Below, piece by piece: positions 1 through 5,766 of a DNA stretch of 5,766 nucleotides (the first letter of the stretch is position 1; the number at the start of each line of letters is the position of its first letter). Source of the stretch: Spirochaetes bacterium RIFOXYC1_FULL_54_7 (lineage in GTDB: Bacteria > Spirochaetota > Spirochaetia > Treponematales > UBA12059); assembly GCA_001830645.1 (NCBI GenBank), contig MIBM01000242.1:1179-6944 (forward strand), read 5' to 3'. The notes below the pieces were generated by a model. It worked only from the letters and a program-made list of their open reading frames with translations. It was not told the origin of the DNA and did no database searches. The position numbers and the translations under genes were made by a program.

Positions 1-1031
1 GCCAGGAAGGCCTTCCAGTCCAGGGCCAAGTCGTGGCTCCAGCTGCGGAAATATTTTTCTATCAGCTCGATGCTGAAGCGTTCGTTGCCTGCGGGAACCG
101 GCGTATGGGTGGTAAAGATATTGGTTGGCCAGACGGCCTGGGCTGCCTGGTTGAAGGTGAAGCCTTGGGCGGTCATGATCTCCCTGATGCGCTCGAGGGC
201 CAGAAAAGCCGCATGACCCTCGTTCATGTGGGTAACCGCCGGATTGATGCCGACAGCACGGAGGGCCCGGATGCCGCCCACACCAAGCAAGAGTTCCTGC
301 CTGATCCTGACTTCCTTGTCCCCACCATACAGGGTGGCGGTGATGAGCCTGTTGGACGGCGTGTTCTCGTCGATATTGGTGTCCAGAAGATAGAGCGACG
401 ACCGTCCGACCTTTACTTCCCAGACCTGAGCCACCACATGCTCGCCGGCCATGTTCACAGCGATCCTCACCGGCTCGCCCCTGGCATTGTCGCAGCGACG
501 CACCGGCATGTTGTACCAGTCGTTCTCCGGATACTCTTCCTGCTGGTAACCATCGGCATTCAGGTACTGCCTGAAATAGCCTTGCCGATACAAGAGGCCA
601 ACACCCACCAGGGGCAGTGCCATGTCTGAACTGGTCTTCATGTGGTCACCGGACAGGATTCCGAGGCCACCGGAATAGATGGGCAGGGAGGTATCCATGC
701 CATATTCCATGGAGAAATATGCTACGGAATCATCATAGCTGCCTTTGTACCAGGCCTGGCCTGCCTTGTAGGCCTGGAAGCTGGCATAGACCTCCTTGAG
801 GGCTGCAAGGAAGGAATCATCCACTGCCAGCTCGTCGAAACGTGCCTGAGGAACCATGCCAAGCATCCTGGCCGGATTCTGGTTCGAGTGGGACCAGGTG
901 TCGTAATCTAGACGGATGAACAGCATGATCGCATCGAAGTTCCAGGATATCCACAGATTGTGGGCCATCTCCTCCAGGGGGGCCAGGGTTTCGGGGATCT
1001 TGGGTTTTACTGTATGGGTTATGATCTTCAT
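1..1031 (-). CDS. glgP: Alpha-glucan (glycogen) phosphorylase, GT35 family, N-terminal part; C-terminus beyond the left edge
   Basis: This cytoplasmic enzyme would release glucose 1-phosphate from alpha-1,4-glucans such as glycogen or maltodextrin, using phosphate and pyridoxal phosphate. The 343 visible residues begin with a DUF3417-type extension (about residues 10-100, with HNLWISWNFDA and a later NPARML). The phosphorylase core follows: YFSMEYG at 105-111, YSGGLGILSGDH at 119-130, HMNEGHAAF at 268-276 and THTPVPAGNERF at 308-319, which corresponds to the active-site His region. The reading frame is unbroken to the left edge. The PLP-binding lysine, expected in the C-terminal half, is not visible. 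The ATG at 1031-1029 is the only ATG before an in-frame TGA at 1079-1077, so the start is well supported, although no strong Shine-Dalgarno is seen. The gene is divergent from the broken menA. Family assignment is firm; the symbol is used in its broad sense, because the DUF3417 type is distinct from classical GlgP/MalP and its exact glucan preference is unknown. Confidence 0.95.
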   Translation of the reverse strand, partial: MKIITHTVKPKIPETLAPLEEMAHNLWISWNFDAIMLFIRLDYDTWSHSNQNPARMLGMVPQARFDELAVDDSFLAALKEVYASFQAYKAGQAWYKGSYDDSVAYFSMEYGMDTSLPIYSGGLGILSGDHMKTSSDMALPLVGVGLLYRQGYFRQYLNADGYQQEEYPENDWYNMPVRRCDNARGEPVRIAVNMAGEHVVAQVWEVKVGRSSLYLLDTNIDENTPSNRLITATLYGGDKEVRIRQELLLGVGGIRALRAVGINPAVTHMNEGHAAFLALERIREIMTAQGFTFNQAAQAVWPTNIFTTHTPVPAGNERFSIELIEKYFRSWSHDLALDWKAFL

Positions 1032-1112
1032 GGTTAACCGCCAAAAGGCTGGAATTCCGCCCCGCCAAGGGGGCGATCAAGCAGTGCTGTCTTCATGCAA
1101 AACTACCGCTTA

Positions 1113-1141
1113 ACAATACGCTACTGAAGGCTGGCATGCAA
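1113..1141 (-). promoter_or_regulatory. Possible weak sigma-70-type promoter for the phosphorylase gene
   Basis: Read on the minus strand, TTGCAT (1141-1136) and TATTGT (1118-1113) are separated by exactly 17 bases and lie about 80 bases upstream of the phosphorylase ATG. They match the -35 consensus at 3 of 6 and the -10 consensus at 4 of 6 positions, so this could easily be chance. I found no convincing promoter for the plus-strand gene and no clear operator in the rest of the 1032-1186 spacer. The spacer holds an 8-base palindrome GGTTAACC directly beside the phosphorylase start, and a short repeated AAGGCTGG at 1045-1052 and 1127-1134. Confidence 0.2.
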
Positions 1142-1186
1142 TCGGGGCCTCTTCAGGTTTTTCAATGACAGGTATATGGTCAGAGA

Positions 1187-1831
1187 ATGACCCTACGACA
1201 ATTCGCCGGTATTGTGGAAATCAGGACCAAGATCGTGAGCCTGTCCACCTTCCTTCTGAGCCTGTTATACGCCATCTGGAGGCAGGGTCAGGTCTCACCT
1301 CTGAAGGCAATACTGGTCTGTGCAGCAGCCCTGTCCGTGGACATGGGCACTACTGGGTTCAACAGCTACTTTGACTGGTACCGCAATGTGGACGATAAAC
1401 ATCTACATCCTGACCGGCAGTGCGGTTCCAGGCGACTTTCTTGCATCCCTGCCCCAGAGCCTGTTCGTTGGTGCGATACTGTCCACCAACAATGCCTGCG
1501 ACATGGAGGGCGACAAGGCAGCGCGCAGGCTCACCTTGGCCATAATCCTTGGTAAAAACCTGGTCCCTTGGGTTGTGTACCTGCAGGTGGCAGCGGGAAC
1601 AGTCCTCCTGGTCGTATTTGGGCTTTCAGGTCGATTCCCGACTGCGGTTGCCATGAGTGCGGTACCCGCAGGTGCCATCGTAGTCTTAATGCTACGTACC
1701 ATGCATGTCCAGGGATACAGCCATGAAACCAAGGGGGCTAACATGGGGGGATTTCGAAGGTGTTCTTGGTGATGAGTGGGGGCATGGCGGTTGGGTTGGT
1801 TATGAGAATGATGGGACCGATGCAAGGATAG
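1187..1831 (+). pseudogene. menA: Broken menA-like 1,4-dihydroxy-2-naphthoate prenyltransferase (UbiA superfamily), internal deletion plus frameshift
   Basis: An intact enzyme of this type is an integral membrane protein that attaches a polyprenyl chain to dihydroxynaphthoate in menaquinone synthesis. Three pieces are recognisable. Piece 1 (1187 to about 1393, frame 2) starts at MTLRQFAGIVEIRTK and holds the first Asp motif NSYFDWYRNVD (N59, D63, D69), with the same N-x3-D-x5-D spacing as MenA. Piece 2 (about 1395-1751, frame 3) holds the second motif NNACDMEGDKAARRLTL (1488-1538), followed by hydrophobic membrane segments. Piece 3 (1752-1831, back in frame 2) encodes SKVFLVMSGGMAVGL and ends at TAG 1829-1831. 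Only about 32 codons separate the two motifs, where MenA proteins have roughly 110-120, so about 80 residues, including several membrane helices, are missing. ATG 1187 is preceded by an in-frame TGA at 1166-1168 and only a weak AGAG; it is the sensible start. An assembly or sequencing error is the main alternative to true gene loss. The MenA assignment within UbiA is likely but not certain. Confidence 0.82.
1745..1750 (+). other. Six-G homopolymer at the second frameshift of the menA remnant
   Basis: The second piece of the menA remnant reads through ATG GGG GGA TTT and then ends after about ten unrelated residues. Adding one G to this run would give MGGISKVFLVMSGG and join the downstream hydrophobic segment in frame. 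The homopolymer is therefore the probable site of a one-base loss, either a real slippage mutation or a sequencing error. Confidence 0.65.
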
Positions 1832-1861
1832 TCAATCCCACTACTGGAAATGTCACAACTG

Positions 1862-1900
1862 GTGAGCCGGGAACACCGGCAGAACCCGGTACCAGCTCAC
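1862..1900. terminator. Hairpin between the convergent genes, enclosing the stop codon of the giant activase gene; possible bidirectional terminator
   Basis: GTGAGC (1862-1867) pairs with GCTCAC (1895-1900), and CGGG (1868-1871) continues the stem with CCCG (1885-1888), leaving a six-base bulge GTACCA and a 13-base loop. An alternative inner hairpin is ACCGG (1875-1879) with CCGGT (1886-1890) around a six-base loop. The TGA of the minus-strand gene (1899-1897) lies in the outer stem. There is no T-tract on either side, so it is not a canonical rho-independent terminator. A termination, mRNA-end-protecting or recoding role is inference from its position. Confidence 0.4.
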
Positions 1901-4900
1901 GAGCACCCGCCCGAACACCCGCCGCAGTCGCCACTGGAGCATCCTGAACCAACGGCTTCGTATTCCTTGGACTGGTAGTCGGAGATATCCGTGCCTGCGA
2001 TGCCGGCGGCAGTACCGCCCGTATATTCCCGGGGGTCTATGAGGCCGGACAGGTCGTTGTTGCCCCGGAAGCGTAACACGTTAACCATGAAGATATTCAG
2101 CTTGTTGACAATATTGGGCGGCAGGAGGTTGCCGTCGACCTCGACAGAGAGGACCGGATAGTTATGGTCTCTGGCCCAGGGGGTGAACAGGCCTTCTATC
2201 ACCCGGCCTATCAGACAGGCGAAAGGCGAGATGTTCACGATACCGGAGAAGCCCTCCTGCATGGCTGTGGCGGCCACGCCGGTGGATACAGCTATCTCGG
2301 AGTTCAATTCGTGGCTGACAAAGTGCTTCTCGGTGTTTCCCATAATCTCGCGCATGTCGTGGGGTGCGATGGGCAGGAGTCCGGTCTCGCCGAGGATGGC
2401 CTTTACCTTCTTCTCCACCGAATGCTTCCACCAGTCCTCGATGCGTAGTTTCAACAGTTCAAAGGCTGGTCTGGATACCCAGCGCAGTAATGGCGGCAGC
2501 AGCTTGATGCGCTTTACCAGGTTGTAGTCCCGCACGAAATCCAGGTAGTGGATCCATTCGCCAATCCCGGAGACCTTGACGGCTATGCCGCGCTCGCTCA
2601 TGAGGTCTATGAGCTCGCCGACGGCAAAGTCGTCACGGCGAACGTAGATTTCCCCGACTATGAGCACCTTGGGGCAGTCCGAGAGGCGGCGCTTCAGGGG
2701 TATCCTGCGCACATCGGCCACGATGCGGCGCATCTCGTCCCAGATGGCATCGGGATTTTTCTCAACCACTTCCATCATGGAATACCAGGAAGTGCCGAAG
2801 GTCTCCAGTGCCTGGACTGGATCCTCGGCAGTGGCCTTGAGGGAGGTCTGGATGTCCTTCATGTAGTCGGTTATGACAAGGCCCTTCCACATGTGTTTGG
2901 CAAAGCCCGGACCAAGCTCGGTGTAGGAGTTGTCCGCAGACAGGGTAAAGACCACGACATTCTCAAGGCGGAGGTCCCGGAAAAGGTTCTCGTAGTAGAC
3001 AAAATACTGGCCAGTACGGCAGGGGCCGGTGGTGATGGGCACAAAGAGCAGGTACAGTTCATCCTTGCGGTACTTTTCAGACGAGAAATACTGGAGGGCC
3101 GCACCGAGGACCAGGTGGCTTGGTACGCATTCCTTGCCCGAGGCATGGGAGCGCGCCACCTGTATGGTCTTGCTGGTTGCCAAGGGCATGGCCTCGGCGT
3201 TCAGGCCAACCCCACGCAGGCTGGCGGCCATGAACTCCGTGGAGATGTTGCCCATGTTTGACAGCAGCATCTTGACGCGCTTGTTGTTGCGTACCTCGAC
3301 CCGCTCGCCGGTCTTGCTATTTGTGACCCTGAGGTCCTGGCCACCGCCATGCTCGAACTTCCAGCCGTTGTCGTAGCGCTCGGCCTCGATTTCGTACTTC
3401 TTGGCCCGGTAGCCATCTATGATGTCCAGGAAGGCTTCCACACGGGTATCTATGCCGGCGTCGGCGGAGTGGGAGTCCAACTCAAGCACCAGGAAGGGTT
3501 TCTGGCCCATGGTCCACTTGAGGTAGTGAAGTATGAAGGAATCGGGGGCACAGGAGAAGTTGGTTATGAAGGTCACGTAGACGTTTTCCTCGTTCTTGAG
3601 GAAGTTGGCCGCCTTCATGTCCTGTTGGCCATAATACCAGTACATATTGGGGAAGATCTTCTCGGACTCGAAGGGCAAGATGTCGAAGGGAATGACCGAA
3701 TAGCCACGGGTGGTGAACTTCCGGGGTATGCCCATGTTGGCTTCCGGGGTAAAGGCGTTGTACGGCCTGCCCAGGATGGCTATGACCGGCCTGTCCGCCT
3801 TGCGGGCCTCCACCATGGCATCTTCACCCAGCTTGCGGGCAGCCACGAAGAACTCCTGCTGCTTGGCCAGGGCCTTGCCAAAGGCACGCTTGACCTCATC
3901 CTCGTCTATGTCCAGGAGGGCGGCAAACTCCACAAAGTGTTCCAAGGCCTTCTGTTCACCGTATTTGAAGCTGACCACCAGGGGTAACAGACGCTTTGAA
4001 TCGATATCGGGAAAGGCCTTCTTTATATAGTACGGCAGACCCTGGGTGATGGGACAGAAGTTGGCGTGGACATCATCTTCGTAGCTGGGCATGTCCCTGA
4101 AGTGTGGTAATAAGACATAGTCAGCGCCCTTGTCGATACAGTCCTGGACGGTGCCATGGGCTATCTCGGCGGGGAAGCAGTAAGTGCTCTCCGCCCGGGC
4201 CACACCGTCATGGGCCACCTCGGTGGACAGGAAGGTCTTGATGCCCAATTCATGGAAGAACCATGAATACAGGGGATACAAGGTGTGAACCGAAAAAGCC
4301 CGGGGTATGCCTACAGTATAGTCGCGCCGGGGAGTCAGGCTGGCCGGGTCGGGAGCGTACTCCTCGAACATCAGCTTCTGGCGTTTTTCAACATAGTCAA
4401 AGACCGGTACGTCCTTAACGGCCTTGCGCATGTTGGTGTACTTGTTGCACCTGCCACCGAACATGTAGGGGTGGCCATTTACCTTGAGCACCTGGATGGC
4501 GCAGTAATTGTCACAGGCCTGGCAGGTAAAGACCCGGTCGTAGACTATCTCCCGGTCCTGCATGGACGCCAAGTCGACATCCATGGACTCAAGGAGTCCG
4601 TCGGCCCGCTTGCGCTTGGCCAGGAGGGCTACGCCGAAACAGCCCATGAGCTCGGGAGAGGGAGGTACGAGTATCTCCTTATCCAGCATCATGGCAAAGG
4701 CCAGGGGCACGGCTTCGTTCTTGGCCACACCGCCTTGAAGGAAAACCTTGCCGCCTATGGTGCGGTTGCCCACCACGCGGTTGAGGTAGTTGGCTACGAT
4801 GGAAACGACGATGCCAGCGGTTATGTTCTCTTTGGAGGCGCCTTGCTGGACAGCCTTGCGTATGTCGGAGTTGATGAAGGCCGAGCAGTGCTCGCCGAAC

Positions 4901-5766
4901 TTCAGGGGTGCGTCACCCTTCAGGGCAATGGGGCCGATGTCCTTGGCGCTATGGATGGACAGGTCGCCAGAAGCTGATTCTTCGAGGAAGCTACCGGTGC
5001 CGGCGGAGCAGGCCTCGTTCATGGCGTAGTCTATGGGTACGCCATTCTTGAGCAGCACGTACTTGGCGTCCTGGCCGCCGATCTCGAAGATGGTCTCCAC
5101 CCCGGCATCGAAGTAGGTGGTACCTACTGAATGAGCTATAATCTCGTTGTAGACTCCAGGGGTCTCAAGGAACACGCCGAGGATCTCCCGGGACGAGCCG
5201 GTTGTGGCTACCAGGCTTACCTTGATCTCCGCATCGGGAGTGCCGGCGGCAGCCAAGTCTACAGCCACTTTCCGCCGGATGATACTGATGCATTCTTTAA
5301 GGGCTTTTACAGGGTCGCCATGGGTGCGGCCATAGTGGCTGGCAACCACCTCGTCGGTCTGGGCATCCACCAGGCAGGCCTTGGTGGTTGTAGAGCCGCC
5401 GTCAACACCCAGGATGTATTCCCGGCCTGCGACGGCCACACCTTCGGAAGAATCGAAGAACTTCACCTTGCTGCGCCACTTCTTGAGGTCCTGCAGGGTA
5501 TCGAAGCGGACCACATTGGGTCGCAGGAGCTTGTCTGCATGGGGCAAGGGCGAACCGGATTGGTCAGCCAGCACGGCAGCACCAAAGGCTTCAAAGACCG
5601 AGGCAGTCTCCGGGACAATGAACTCGATGCCTGGTGCCTTGTCACGGATGAACCTGACGATGTGGCGGTTCAGGGTTACGCCGCCGGTAAGCACCACTTT
5701 GCCCTTGGTGATCTTGGCCCGCTTCAGGAAGTCCACCACCTTCACAGCCATGACATCGGAAAGGGA
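1897..5766 (-). CDS. Giant acyl-CoA dehydratase activase-related fusion protein (tandem BcrAD/BadFG ATPase, DUF2229, two HgdB-like halves, Cys/Gly tail); N-terminus beyond the right edge
   Basis: Residues are numbered from the Met at 5751, which is not the start: the frame stays open to 5766 (SLSDV precedes it) and the first domain is incomplete. Domains in order: (a) the end of a first BcrAD/BadFG activase domain (1-65, TGGVTLN and FEAFGAAVLA). (b) A full second activase domain (112-380), with phosphate loop GVDGGSTTTK 115-124, GGQDAK 225-230, Cys248 in NEACSAGTGSF, Cys289 in EHCSAF, and adenosine motif QGGVAKN 339-345. Cys248 and Cys289 correspond to the two cluster ligands of HgdC. (c) A linker with Cys410, 413, 417 and 435. 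(d) A DUF2229/HgdB-like region (478-780; Cys525, 566, 734). (e) A second HgdB-like region (825-1235; Cys875, 911, 1179). (f) A tail with Cys1271, 1276, 1279 and 1283. Known activases use ATP to push single electrons at very low potential into an Fe-S partner. By inference this chain holds donor and acceptor together, probably in the cytoplasm, as no signal peptide or membrane segment is seen. The substrate is unknown; a dehydratase, reductase or double-cubane protein role are all possible. Confidence 0.93.
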   Translation of the reverse strand, partial: SLSDVMAVKVVDFLKRAKITKGKVVLTGGVTLNRHIVRFIRDKAPGIEFIVPETASVFEAFGAAVLADQSGSPLPHADKLLRPNVVRFDTLQDLKKWRSKVKFFDSSEGVAVAGREYILGVDGGSTTTKACLVDAQTDEVVASHYGRTHGDPVKALKECISIIRRKVAVDLAAAGTPDAEIKVSLVATTGSSREILGVFLETPGVYNEIIAHSVGTTYFDAGVETIFEIGGQDAKYVLLKNGVPIDYAMNEACSAGTGSFLEESASGDLSIHSAKDIGPIALKGDAPLKFGEHCSAFINSDIRKAVQQGASKENITAGIVVSIVANYLNRVVGNRTIGGKVFLQGGVAKNEAVPLAFAMMLDKEILVPPSPELMGCFGVALLAKRKRADGLLESMDVDLASMQDREIVYDRVFTCQACDNYCAIQVLKVNGHPYMFGGRCNKYTNMRKAVKDVPVFDYVEKRQKLMFEEYAPDPASLTPRRDYTVGIPRAFSVHTLYPLYSWFFHELGIKTFLSTEVAHDGVARAESTYCFPAEIAHGTVQDCIDKGADYVLLPHFRDMPSYEDDVHANFCPITQGLPYYIKKAFPDIDSKRLLPLVVSFKYGEQKALEHFVEFAALLDIDEDEVKRAFGKALAKQQEFFVAARKLGEDAMVEARKADRPVIAILGRPYNAFTPEANMGIPRKFTTRGYSVIPFDILPFESEKIFPNMYWYYGQQDMKAANFLKNEENVYVTFITNFSCAPDSFILHYLKWTMGQKPFLVLELDSHSADAGIDTRVEAFLDIIDGYRAKKYEIEAERYDNGWKFEHGGGQDLRVTNSKTGERVEVRNNKRVKMLLSNMGNISTEFMAASLRGVGLNAEAMPLATSKTIQVARSHASGKECVPSHLVLGAALQYFSSEKYRKDELYLLFVPITTGPCRTGQYFVYYENLFRDLRLENVVVFTLSADNSYTELGPGFAKHMWKGLVITDYMKDIQTSLKATAEDPVQALETFGTSWYSMMEVVEKNPDAIWDEMRRIVADVRRIPLKRRLSDCPKVLIVGEIYVRRDDFAVGELIDLMSERGIAVKVSGIGEWIHYLDFVRDYNLVKRIKLLPPLLRWVSRPAFELLKLRIEDWWKHSVEKKVKAILGETGLLPIAPHDMREIMGNTEKHFVSHELNSEIAVSTGVAATAMQEGFSGIVNISPFACLIGRVIEGLFTPWARDHNYPVLSVEVDGNLLPPNIVNKLNIFMVNVLRFRGNNDLSGLIDPREYTGGTAAGIAGTDISDYQSKEYEAVGSGCSSGDCGGCSGGCS

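Noticed and set aside
33..629. Plus-strand open frame of 198 codons
   Set aside because: It lies entirely antisense to the alpha-glucan phosphorylase, whose family motifs are in the minus frame; the translated product resembles no family and is a coding shadow.
1165..1374. Alternative plus-strand start at 1165 in frame 1
   Set aside because: The frame gives no MenA-like sequence; the frame-2 start at 1187 gives the expected N-terminus and first Asp motif.
1403..1825. Minus-strand 140-codon open frame across the menA remnant
   Set aside because: It is antisense to the menA pieces with their Asp motifs, is rich in His, Pro, Arg and Thr in a way typical of antisense translation, and matches no family I know.
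2548..4977. Three long plus-strand open frames (2548-3261, 3349-3987, 4285-4977)
   Set aside because: All lie opposite the giant activase gene and use the frame expected for shadows of GC-biased codons; no domain or motif is recognisable and no separate promoter or ribosome binding site was seen.
5749..5751. ATG at 5751 as the start of the giant protein
   Set aside because: The frame continues upstream to the window edge (SLSDV), and starting here would leave only the last fifth or so of an activase domain; it is an internal Met.
1..5766. A shared pathway or defence system linking phosphorylase, menA remnant and activase fusion
   Set aside because: The genes are divergent or convergent, not in an operon, and their known roles do not connect. 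I saw no CRISPR repeats, transposase, tRNA, inverted terminal repeats or other sign of a mobile or defence locus.

Overview
The window is a moderately GC-rich bacterial fragment holding two genes cut by the window edges and, between them, one broken gene. Its gene content (a very large relative of the ATP-dependent 2-hydroxyacyl-CoA dehydratase and activase systems, a glycogen/alpha-glucan phosphorylase and remains of a menaquinone prenyltransferase) suggests an anaerobic bacterium. It does not fix the phylum, and I do not name a taxon.

Layout from left to right: (1) Positions 1-1031, minus strand: the N-terminal 343 residues of a GT35 alpha-glucan phosphorylase with the DUF3417 N-terminal extension; its C-terminus lies off the left edge. 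(2) Positions 1032-1186: a 155-base divergent intergenic spacer with at most a weak promoter for the phosphorylase. (3) Positions 1187-1831, plus strand: a MenA-like (UbiA superfamily) prenyltransferase split over reading frames 2, 3 and 2. Both Asp-rich motifs are well preserved, but about 80 residues between them are missing, and a second frameshift lies at a run of six G. (4) Positions 1832-1896: a short convergent spacer with a hairpin (1862-1900) that encloses the stop codon of the next gene. (5) Positions 1897-5766, minus strand: at least 1289 codons of one polypeptide, open at the right edge. It carries the end of one BcrAD/BadFG (HgdC-type) activase domain, a complete second activase domain, a four-Cys linker, a DUF2229/HgdB-like region, a second HgdB-like region, and a Cys/Gly-rich tail.

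The two edge genes and the broken gene show no obvious shared pathway; the phosphorylase acts in storage-polysaccharide breakdown, and MenA in quinone synthesis. The main biological interest is the giant protein. It appears to place in one chain a pseudo-dimer of electron-donating ATPase domains and a pseudo-dimer of Fe-S acceptor domains, with two sets of three cysteines. In characterised systems these components are separate proteins. Its substrate cannot be read from the sequence.
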